Source of the DNA: ZC4RG30 sp964632365
Lineage (GTDB): Bacteria > Pseudomonadota > Gammaproteobacteria > Steroidobacterales > Steroidobacteraceae
Reading direction: 5' to 3'
Length of the DNA: 10,044 nt
Assembly (NCBI GenBank): GCA_964632365.1
Contig: CAZWDR010000098.1
Location: 1 to 10,044 of the forward strand
Notes under the pieces: model-generated
Database searches by the model: none
Told to the model about the DNA's origin: nothing
What the model saw: only the letters and a program-made list of their open reading frames with translations
Program-made: the position numbers and the translations under genes
In this document: positions 1 to 6,285 of the stretch, in pieces
How the letters are laid out: each line of letters starts with the position of its first letter
Numbering within the stretch: position 1 is the first letter of the stretch

Positions 1-1668
1 GTGGGCCACCAGGCCTATCCGCACAAGGTGCTCACTGGCCGGCGCGAGCAGCTGTGCACGATCAAGCAGCGCGGCGGACTGGCGCCATTTCCGCATCGGG
101 CGGAAAGCCCGTATGACACGTTCGGCACCGGTCACTCGAGCACCTCGGTGAGCGCCGCGCTGGGCATGGCGCTGGCCGCCGCCGCACGCGGCGAGGATCG
201 CCGCGCGGTGGCGGTGATCGGTGATGGCGCGATGAGCGGCGGCATGGCATTCGAGGCGCTGAACCACGCCGGCGCGCTGCCCGCCGACCTGCTGGTGATC
301 CTCAACGACAACGAGATGTCGATCTCCGAGGGCGTGGGCGCGCTGTCGCGCTACTTCGGTCGCGTGCTGGCCGGCCGCTTCTATTCCTCGCTGCGCGAGG
401 GTGGCAAGAAGGTGCTGGCACCGATGCCCTCGATCCGCGAACTGGCCGCGCGCTACGAGGAGCACATGAAGGGCATGGTGCTGCCCGGCACGATGTTCGA
501 GGAGATGGGCTTCAACTACATCGGACCCATCGACGGCCACGACATGAAGGCGCTGGTCGCGGCGCTGAAGAACATCCGCGGCCTGAAGGGCCCGCAGTTC
601 CTGCATGTGGTGACGAAGAAGGGCAAGGGCTATGCGCCCGCCGAGGCCGATCCCATCCTGTGGCACGGACCGGGCCCCTTCGATCCGGCCACCGGCACCA
701 TCTTCAAGGAGAAGGCCGGGCCGCCCAGCTTCTCGCGCATCTTTGGCGACTGGCTGTGCGACATGGCCGAGGCGGACCCGCGCATCATCGGCATCACGCC
801 CGCGATGCGCGAAGGGTCCGGACTGGTGGAGTTCTCGCGGCGCTTTCCCGACCGCTACTTCGATGTCGCGATCGCCGAGCAGCATGCCGTGACGCTGGCC
901 GCCGGCCTCGCCGTGGAAGGCATGAAACCGGTGGTCGCGATCTATTCGACCTTCCTGCAACGCGCCTACGACCAGCTGATCCATGACGTGGCATTGCAGA
1001 ACCTGCCGGTGGTGTTCGCACTGGACCGCGCCGGCATGGTCGGCAGCGATGGCGCCACGCACCAGGGCAGCTTCGACATCAGCTTCCTGCGCTGCATCCC
1101 CAACATGGTGGTGATGACGCCGTCCGACGAAAATGAATGCCGGCAGATGCTCTACACGGCGAGCCAGCTTCCGGGCCCGTCCGCGGTGCGTTATCCGCGC
1201 GGGGCGGGCAGCGGCGCGAAGGTCGAGCGGGAGATGTCGGCGTTGCCGCTGGGGCGTGCGATCACGCGCCGTGAAGGCCGCAGCGGACTGGCCATCCTGA
1301 ATTTCGGGCCGCTGCTGCCGGCGGCATTGACCGTGGCCGAAGAGCTGGACGCCACGGTGCTCGACATGCGGTTCGTGAAGCCGCTGGACCGCGAGTCCGT
1401 GCTGCGCGTCGCCGAGCGCGCGCGGGCACTGGTCACGCTCGAGGAGAACGTGATCGCCGGCGGTGCGGGCTCCGCGGTCACCGAGTTGCTGGCCGAGGCG
1501 CAGCTGGCGTTGCCGGTGCTGTTGCTGGGCATCCCCGACCGGTTCGTCGAGCACGGCTCGCGCGAGGATTGCCTGGAGATGGCGGGCCTGGATGCCGCGG
1601 GCATCCGCCAGCGCGTCCGCACGTGGTGGCTGGCGCAGGCTGGCCGCACGGCGGTGGCGCAGGGCTGA
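1..1668 (+). CDS. dxs: 1-deoxy-D-xylulose-5-phosphate synthase (5' end missing)
   Basis: Dxs condenses pyruvate and glyceraldehyde 3-phosphate to 1-deoxy-D-xylulose 5-phosphate in the cytoplasm, using thiamine diphosphate. This is the first step of the MEP isoprenoid pathway and a source of thiamine thiazole and pyridoxal. The visible 555 residues begin at the conserved VGHQAYPHK segment, so about 75-80 N-terminal residues lie left of the window and the GTG at base 1 is an internal valine codon, not a start. Seen, numbered from the window start: the GHSSTS segment (44-49), the ThDP/Mg motif GDG at 74-76 with its asparagine at N88, LNDNEMSISE (101-110), the catalytic glutamate E293 in DVAIAEQHAV, the RAYDQ segment of the pyrimidine domain, and a C-terminal transketolase domain with DMRFVKPLD and EENVIAGGAGS. 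It ends with TGA and looks intact over this stretch. It converges on the next gene with only 21 bp between. In relatives ispA and xseB usually lie upstream. Identification is near certain. Confidence 0.98.
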   Translation: MGHQAYPHKVLTGRREQLCTIKQRGGLAPFPHRAESPYDTFGTGHSSTSVSAALGMALAAAARGEDRRAVAVIGDGAMSGGMAFEALNHAGALPADLLVILNDNEMSISEGVGALSRYFGRVLAGRFYSSLREGGKKVLAPMPSIRELAARYEEHMKGMVLPGTMFEEMGFNYIGPIDGHDMKALVAALKNIRGLKGPQFLHVVTKKGKGYAPAEADPILWHGPGPFDPATGTIFKEKAGPPSFSRIFGDWLCDMAEADPRIIGITPAMREGSGLVEFSRRFPDRYFDVAIAEQHAVTLAAGLAVEGMKPVVAIYSTFLQRAYDQLIHDVALQNLPVVFALDRAGMVGSDGATHQGSFDISFLRCIPNMVVMTPSDENECRQMLYTASQLPGPSAVRYPRGAGSGAKVEREMSALPLGRAITRREGRSGLAILNFGPLLPAALTVAEELDATVLDMRFVKPLDRESVLRVAERARALVTLEENVIAGGAGSAVTELLAEAQLALPVLLLGIPDRFVEHGSREDCLEMAGLDAAGIRQRVRTWWLAQAGRTAVAQG

Positions 1669-1689
1669 GCGCCACGCCATCGCCGCCGT

Positions 1690-2727
1690 TCAAGGCTGCG
1701 CGATCGGCGCCCCTCCACCGGCGAGGGCCGGCGCACCCTGGGCCTGCGTACCCCCCTGCTGCCGCAGCCGGTCACTGAACACCCGGGTCTGCGCGCGCGT
1801 CATCGCCAACTGCTGCTCGAAGTTCTGCTCCAGGCGAGCGATCTGCTGCGCGTTGAGGTGCGGGCGCACGGCGTCGAGCAGACGGCGATTGCGGTCTTCC
1901 TGCACTTCGAGCATGGCCTCACGCATCCGCGCCTCCCGGTCCGGGCCCGGGGCGATCTGCGCGGCCCTCTGCAGCATGTCCTGCGTGGCGTTGGACTGAT
2001 TGCGCTGCACGGCAATATGCGCCTCGGTGAACGCGCGGACCTGCGCGGGCGCCAGCGGCAGCCCGGCCGAATCGAGCAGCTGGCGCATGTTCTGTGCCTG
2101 CATGCGCGGTGCGCGGGTCTGCTCGTAAGCCTTGAACTCCTGCAGTCCGGCCGGGCCGAGCAGCGCGGTGATCTCCTCGTCGCGGCGCCGCTGCAGTTCC
2201 TCGGCGCGGCGGGTCACCTCCGCCATCGCGGCCTGGTCGATGCCGTTCGGCCCGATCACGGAAGTGACGCTGTTCTGTTCGAGCTGCTGTTCCGCCAGCA
2301 AGTCGGTGAGCCTTTCGGCCTGCTCAGGAGCGAGACCCAGCACTTCGAAAAGGTCTGGATAGTTGCGCGGCACATTCAGGCGTGCCTGCGCGAGTGCCGC
2401 CTTGCGATATTCAGGATCCTTCAGCAGTTCACGTTGATCGATCCGCAGGTTGTTGATCAGGTCGCGGGCCGTGGCTTCGGCCGGTGCGCGGGAGCTGGTC
2501 GGTTCCGCCGCCTGCTGCGCAGTGACCGGTGCCACCGCAGCGGACGGCGCGACAGACGGAACGGGAGCCGGCACATTCGCCGCCACCGCGGCGGGCGGTT
2601 GCTGGGTCAGTTGTGCCCGCAATTGCGCGGTGGTCTGACGCTCGTCGCGCAGATCGCGCCACAGGTTCACCGAGACGATGCCGGCCACGATCGCCAGTGC
2701 CGCACACGCCAACGCCAGGTTGCGCAT
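1690..2727 (-). CDS. Membrane-anchored helical protein of unknown function
   Basis: I do not recognise a named family for this 345-residue protein. It has a short basic start and one hydrophobic segment (about residues 4-22) that should anchor it in the inner membrane with the rest in the periplasm; there is no lipobox. A glutamine-rich helix (25-45) and an Ala/Pro-rich linker (45-88) follow, then a charged, mostly helical domain (88-325) and a low-complexity Gly/Ala/Gln tail. Three spaced segments share a short pattern of leucine, two or three residues, then Gln: LGLAPEQAERL (130-140), LPLAPAQVRAF (223-233) and HLNAQQIARLE (290-300). This recalls the LTxxQ motif of the Spy/CpxP periplasmic chaperones, but the similarity is weak and the protein is roughly twice their length. 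A GLQEFKAYE segment follows ALLGP near 188. The start is backed by a run of six G's (2733-2738) five bases ahead and a plausible promoter upstream. Coding status is firm; function is open. Confidence 0.85.
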   Translation of the reverse strand: MRNLALACAALAIVAGIVSVNLWRDLRDERQTTAQLRAQLTQQPPAAVAANVPAPVPSVAPSAAVAPVTAQQAAEPTSSRAPAEATARDLINNLRIDQRELLKDPEYRKAALAQARLNVPRNYPDLFEVLGLAPEQAERLTDLLAEQQLEQNSVTSVIGPNGIDQAAMAEVTRRAEELQRRRDEEITALLGPAGLQEFKAYEQTRAPRMQAQNMRQLLDSAGLPLAPAQVRAFTEAHIAVQRNQSNATQDMLQRAAQIAPGPDREARMREAMLEVQEDRNRRLLDAVRPHLNAQQIARLEQNFEQQLAMTRAQTRVFSDRLRQQGGTQAQGAPALAGGGAPIAQP

Positions 2728-2732
2728 GGTTT

Positions 2733-2738
2733 CCCCCC
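2733..2738 (-). promoter_or_regulatory. Ribosome binding site of the helical membrane protein gene
   Basis: On the minus strand a GGGGGG run sits five bases (AAACC) before the ATG at 2727. It is a G-rich Shine-Dalgarno-like sequence and fixes this start, which also places the hydrophobic segment at the very N-terminus. Confidence 0.55.
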
Positions 2739-2743
2739 GATGC

Positions 2744-2757
2744 CTTCAGTCCTGAAG
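2744..2757 (-). promoter_or_regulatory. Inverted repeat in the presumed 5' leader
   Basis: CTTCAG and CTGAAG form a perfect 6-base inverted repeat around a 2-base centre. It lies between the presumed -10 element and the G-rich ribosome binding site of the helical membrane protein gene. As DNA it could be a small operator. As RNA the loop is too tight unless the inner pairs open, leaving a weak 4-bp hairpin. This is a sequence observation; a regulatory role is only inferred. Confidence 0.3.
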
Positions 2758-2779
2758 AAAGGTTCCGTCCTGTCCCGGC

Positions 2780-2809
2780 AGACTAGCCGTCCGGCCGAGC
2801 GCCGGTCAA
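2780..2809 (-). promoter_or_regulatory. Candidate sigma70 promoter of the helical membrane protein gene
   Basis: On the minus strand TTGACC (2804-2809, five of six matches to the -35 consensus) is followed after 18 bases by TAGTCT (2780-2785, three of six matches to the -10). Transcription would begin near 2772 and give a leader of about 45 bases. The spacer holds a GC-rich inverted repeat, CCGGC and GCCGG around five bases (2791-2805). The gene would therefore be transcribed on its own as well as, or instead of, by read-through from the kinase gene. Moderate support only, because the -10 is poor. Confidence 0.4.
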
Positions 2810-2828
2810 TCGTGCGGGGTGGTGCGCC

Positions 2829-4280
2829 TCAGCGCTTCGGTGCGGACGCAGTGGGCTGCGTTGCAGCATGCGCGGGCGCGCCGCCCTTCTTCACGGCAAC
2901 CCGCAGGCCCGGGCGGGTTGCATTGCGCGCGATGCGCGAGAACGTCAGCGCCTGCACCTCCGCGGTGTCCTCGGCCTTCTGCAGCCGCTCGATCAGCGAA
3001 CGCAGGAAGACGCGGTTGAAGCGCAGCTGGCAGCTGGCGGAGGCCTGCTCCAGCAACGTGGCGCCGACCTTCAGCAGCGTCACGCTGCCGGCGGCGCGCA
3101 CGGTGGCCGCGCGGCGCGCGCCGGGCACATAGCTGGACTCGCCGAAGCAGTCACCGGTGCCGAGGCGGCCCAGCGCGCGCCCATTGCGTTCGACCATGCA
3201 GTTGCCGGCCACGAGCACATAGAAGCGGTCCTCCATGTCGCCCTCGCGCACGATCTCCTCGTCGGCGCTGCAGTTCTGCCAGCTGCTGGCCTTGAGCACC
3301 TCGGCGATCTCGCCCTGCGAGAATTCATGGAAGAACTTCAGCTTGCGCAGCATTGCCAGCTGCTCGTTCTGGTCCATGTGCGGCGTGCGCGCGCGCAGCT
3401 TCTGGTGCACGCGCGTCAGCGCCGCGGCCATGTCCTGGCCGCTCTTGAAGCGCTTCTCGGTGTCCTTCTGCAGGGCCGTGGCGACGACCTCCTCGAGGTC
3501 CTCGGGCACTTCGCGGCGCAGTGTGTGGATCGGCGGCGGCGTCGCGTAGATGATCTGGTGCATCAGCTTCGCCAGGTTGCCGGCCTTGAACGGACGCGTG
3601 CCGGTCAGCAGCTCATACATCACCGCGCCGAGCGAATAGATGTCGGAGCGGTTGGTCAGCGGCTGGCCCTGCGCCTGCTCCGGCGACATGTAGCTCGGGC
3701 TGCCGGCGATGCCCTCCAGGCGCGAGATCTCCGAATCCGACACCAGTGCGATGCCGAAGTCGATGATGCGCACGTCGCCATCCTGCGTGTACATGATGTT
3801 CGACGGCTTGATGTCGCGATGGATCACGCCGCGCGAATGCGCATAGTGCAGCGCCTTGGCGCACTTGAAGATGATCTCGACGACCTGGTCGACCGGCAGC
3901 AGGTCGTCCTGCTTGCAGAAAGCGGCCAGCGTGCGCGCGCCCTGGATGTATTCGGTGACCACGTAGCAGTGGCCGTTCTCCTCGCCGGCGTCATAGATCG
4001 GCATCAGCTGCGGATGCTGCAGCATGCCCACCATGTGCGCCTCGGAGAGGAACATCTTGCGCGAGGCGCGCGACCGGTCCTCATCGCCACCGAAGTCGTC
4101 GTAATACAGCTTGATGGCCACGTCGCGGCCGTAATAGGGATCGTGCGACAGGTAGACGGTGCCGGTACTGCCCTCGCCCACCTCGCGCACGATCTCGTAC
4201 TTGCCGATGCGGCGCGGGACGTTGCGGGTGTCGCGGTTCTTGTCTGTGCTGGCCATGGCCACCTGGGGGTTGCAGGCCAT
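2829..4280 (-). CDS. Ser/Thr protein kinase fused to a cyclic-nucleotide-binding domain
   Basis: This 483-residue protein has a complete Hanks-type kinase domain (about 25-295) followed by a cyclic-nucleotide-binding domain of the CAP/PKA type (about 315-412). Kinase landmarks: glycine loop G35-x-G37-x-x-G40, K57 in VAIK, E80 in the C-helix, catalytic HRDIKPSN (154-161), DFG (174-176), SPE at 199-201, D213 and R277. All key residues are present, so it should be active; R155 makes it an RD kinase, usually switched on by activation-loop phosphorylation. The CNB phosphate cassette is FGESSYVPGARRAATV, with E381 and R390 at the ligand-contacting positions. There is no membrane segment, so it is probably cytoplasmic. 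Inference: a cyclic nucleotide (cAMP, cGMP or c-di-GMP) tunes the kinase. An alternative start at M9 (4256) has a better ribosome site (AGGTGG) than the start given, and TATTCT at 4282-4287 could be a -10 for it. It follows thiL by 39 bases. Substrates are unknown. Confidence 0.93.
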   Translation of the reverse strand: MACNPQVAMASTDKNRDTRNVPRRIGKYEIVREVGEGSTGTVYLSHDPYYGRDVAIKLYYDDFGGDEDRSRASRKMFLSEAHMVGMLQHPQLMPIYDAGEENGHCYVVTEYIQGARTLAAFCKQDDLLPVDQVVEIIFKCAKALHYAHSRGVIHRDIKPSNIMYTQDGDVRIIDFGIALVSDSEISRLEGIAGSPSYMSPEQAQGQPLTNRSDIYSLGAVMYELLTGTRPFKAGNLAKLMHQIIYATPPPIHTLRREVPEDLEEVVATALQKDTEKRFKSGQDMAAALTRVHQKLRARTPHMDQNEQLAMLRKLKFFHEFSQGEIAEVLKASSWQNCSADEEIVREGDMEDRFYVLVAGNCMVERNGRALGRLGTGDCFGESSYVPGARRAATVRAAGSVTLLKVGATLLEQASASCQLRFNRVFLRSLIERLQKAEDTAEVQALTFSRIARNATRPGLRVAVKKGGAPAHAATQPTASAPKR

Positions 4281-4319
4281 GAGAATAAGTCCGCGCCACC
4301 ACGGCGGCTGTGACGCGTG

Positions 4320-5330
4320 TCAGGTCTTGCCGGAACTTCCGCGCGATGCGAAGTGATCGAAGCCGGTGGCGTCGATGCGCACGGGCTCGCCATCCCGCTC
4401 GACCCGCGTGCCGCCGTCCGCGGTCAGCTCGCCGATGCACGTCACCGGGCATTTGACATTAACCAGCCGCGCGTCGAGCTCGGCCACCCGGTCCGGCGGC
4501 ACGGTGAAGCACAACTCGCAGTCCTCGCCACCGGTCAGCGCCAGCTGCACGGCGCCCTGCTCGCCCGCCAGCGCGCGCAGTGCCGCGGAGACTGGCACGC
4601 GTGCCGCATCGATGCGCAGTCCGCAGCCGCTGAAGCGCGCCAGGCGACCGGCGTCCGCAGCCAGTCCATCGGACACATCCACGCACGCGGTCGCGATCCC
4701 CACCAGCGCCTGGCCGAGCTCGACGCGTGGCGTCGGGAAATGGAAACGCTGCGACAGCCACTGCTGGTGCGCGGTGTCGAGGCCCTCCCCCGCTGGTGGG
4801 TCGAGCACCAAGCGCAGGCCGCCACCGGCGTCGCCCGGTGTGCCACTGACATACACGCGGTCACCCACGCGGCCACCGGCGCGCGTCAGCGCCGCACCGG
4901 GCGCGATGGTGCCCAGCGCCTGCACGGCAATCGCACGCGGGCCGGCCGTGGTGTCGCCACCGACCAGTGCCACCTGGTGCGCCTCGGCCAGCGCCAGCAG
5001 TCCCGCCGCGAAGCGTTCGAGGAAGCGTTCGTCCGAGTCCGGCAGCGTGAGCGAGAGCAGGAACCAGGCCGGCTGCGCGCCCATCGCGGCAAGGTCCGAC
5101 AGGTTCACCGCCAGCGCGCGATGCGCGATGGAATCCGGCGGGGAGCCGACCACGAAGTGACGGCCCTCGACCAGCGTGTCGAGGGCGGCCACCAGATGAC
5201 GATCGGCCGGCACCGCGAGCACCGCCGCGTCATCGCCGATGCCCAGTGGCACATCACCGCGGGCCAGGCGCCGCGCCTCGGAGGGCCGGCGGAAATAGCG
5301 CTCGATCAGCTCGAACTCGCCGAGCGGCAT
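4320..5330 (-). CDS. thiL: Thiamine-monophosphate kinase
   Basis: ThiL phosphorylates thiamine monophosphate with ATP to thiamine diphosphate, the active cofactor, in the cytoplasm. The 336-residue length is normal for the family (about 325). Seen: the N-terminal FELIERYF segment typical of ThiL, GIGDDAAV (30-37), D51 in DTLVEGRHF, NLSDLAAMGA (76-85), GGDTTAG (124-130), DVSDGLAAD (218-226) and GGEDCEL (267-273), where many homologues have GGEDYEL. These acidic motifs bind Mg-ATP. The frame stays open far upstream, into the nusB region, but homology starts at MPLGEFELI, and its ATG shares one base with the nusB stop (TGATG), which signals translational coupling. In many gammaproteobacteria pgpA comes next; here it is the kinase-CNB gene. 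The product is the cofactor of Dxs, encoded about 2.7 kb away on the opposite strand. Confidence 0.97.
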   Translation of the reverse strand: MPLGEFELIERYFRRPSEARRLARGDVPLGIGDDAAVLAVPADRHLVAALDTLVEGRHFVVGSPPDSIAHRALAVNLSDLAAMGAQPAWFLLSLTLPDSDERFLERFAAGLLALAEAHQVALVGGDTTAGPRAIAVQALGTIAPGAALTRAGGRVGDRVYVSGTPGDAGGGLRLVLDPPAGEGLDTAHQQWLSQRFHFPTPRVELGQALVGIATACVDVSDGLAADAGRLARFSGCGLRIDAARVPVSAALRALAGEQGAVQLALTGGEDCELCFTVPPDRVAELDARLVNVKCPVTCIGELTADGGTRVERDGEPVRIDATGFDHFASRGSSGKT

Positions 5331-5773
5331 CAGTGCTCGTGCGGGCGCAGCGCGCGCGCCGCCTTGTCCATCACCGCGTTGACGAACTTGTGGCCATCGG
5401 TGGCGCCGAAGCGGCGCGCGAGCCCCACCGCCTCGGTGATGGCCACGCGGAAGGGAATCTCGGGATGGCCGCGCAGTTCCTGCACGCCGATCCACAGCGC
5501 CGCATGCTCGATGGGATCGAGCTCGGCGGGCCGCCAGTCGAGCCACTGCGCGAGCTGCGCATCGAGTTCCTCGCGCTGCTCGGCGATGGCGCGCACCAGC
5601 TGCGTGAAATGTTCCTTGTCGGTGCGCGGCGCCTCTTCGGCCAGGTCGAACTCCAGCACCAGGTCCTGCCAGGGACAGGGGTTGATCTGCCAGCGGTACA
5701 GCGCCTGCAGCGCCAGCTTGCGTGCCAGCGCACGCGCGCCATTGCCGCGACGGGCCGGAGCAGTGGCATTCAT
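5330..5773 (-). CDS. nusB: Transcription antitermination factor NusB
   Basis: NusB pairs with NusE (ribosomal protein S10) on boxA RNA and supports processive transcription of rRNA operons. The 147-residue all-helical protein matches the family length (about 140). Seen: an Arg-rich N-terminus then LARKLALQALYRWQ (16-29), the helix-1 signature; DPIEHAALWIGVQEL in the middle; and the C-terminal IPFRVAITEAVGLARRFG followed by GHKFVNAVMDKAA, all strongly conserved in NusB. The ATG overlaps the ribH stop by four bases (ATGA), and its own stop overlaps the thiL start by one base. There is no clear Shine-Dalgarno sequence, so translation most likely depends on ribosomes finishing ribH. The ribH-nusB-thiL arrangement is widespread in Proteobacteria. 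Confidence 0.97.
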   Translation of the reverse strand: MNATAPARRGNGARALARKLALQALYRWQINPCPWQDLVLEFDLAEEAPRTDKEHFTQLVRAIAEQREELDAQLAQWLDWRPAELDPIEHAALWIGVQELRGHPEIPFRVAITEAVGLARRFGATDGHKFVNAVMDKAARALRPHEH

Positions 5774-6282
5774 GGCGCGGCGATGCGGCGCAGGATCTGC
5801 ACCATCTCGAGCGCCGCATCCATGGCCTCGCCGCCCTTGTCCATGCGCGCCGGATCGGCGCGTTCCAGCGCCTGCTGCACGTTCTCGGTGGTGAGCACGC
5901 CGAAGATCACCGGCAGGCCGGTGTCACGTGCCGCATCCGCGATGCCGCGCGCGGCCTCGCCCGCAACGAAGTCGAAGTGCGCGGTGTCGCCGCGGATCAC
6001 GCAGCCCATCGCGATCACCGCATCGAAGCGTCGCGTCGCCGCAAGGCTGCGCGCCAGCAACGGCAGCTCGAAGGCGCCCGGCGCGCGCACCAGCGTGAGC
6101 GACCCGGCGCTGCCGCCCTGGCGCTCCCAGGCCGCGATGGCGCCGTCCACCATCTGGTCAACGATGTCGGCATTGAAGCGCGCGGCGACGATGGCCACGC
6201 GCGCATCAACTGCGGCGTCGCCCGGCGCGCCTTCACGGGCCGCCTTCTGCGGCACCCCATCAATGATCCGGTAGCGGGACAT
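5770..6282 (-). CDS. ribH: 6,7-dimethyl-8-ribityllumazine synthase
   Basis: Lumazine synthase joins 5-amino-6-ribitylaminouracil (from the RibD branch) with 3,4-dihydroxy-2-butanone 4-phosphate (from RibBX) to give the direct precursor of riboflavin. It is 170 residues against about 155 in many homologues; the extra length is a charged, Ala-rich N-terminal tail (about 1-27). Seen: RFNADI (35-40) with the aromatic substrate-stacking F36, APGAFELP (67-74), GCVIRGDTAHFDFV (93-106) with the proton-transferring H102, and PVIFGVLTTEN (124-134). The usual NKG near the C-terminus is DKG here (148-150). The protein normally forms pentamers or 60-mer capsids; which one cannot be told here. It starts three bases after the ribBX stop, consistent with co-translation, and overlaps nusB by four bases. 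Confidence 0.97.
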   Translation of the reverse strand: MSRYRIIDGVPQKAAREGAPGDAAVDARVAIVAARFNADIVDQMVDGAIAAWERQGGSAGSLTLVRAPGAFELPLLARSLAATRRFDAVIAMGCVIRGDTAHFDFVAGEAARGIADAARDTGLPVIFGVLTTENVQQALERADPARMDKGGEAMDAALEMVQILRRIAAP

Positions 6283-6285
6283 GGC

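Noticed and set aside
1707..1734. GC-rich hairpin near the dxs 3' end as a terminator (CCCTC/GAGGG stem)
   Set aside because: It lies inside the coding end of the converging gene, has a bulged stem and no T-run on either strand. It could be a Rho-dependent end, but nothing in the sequence shows it.
4291..4310. GCCGCC/GGTGGC inverted repeat after thiL as an intrinsic terminator
   Set aside because: The loop is only two bases, one pair is G-U, and the following sequence is not a T-run.
5331..5819. N-terminal extension of the thiL frame by 163 codons
   Set aside because: It runs through nusB in another frame, is Arg/Ala-rich and has no ThiL similarity. ThiL homology begins at the ATG at 5330.
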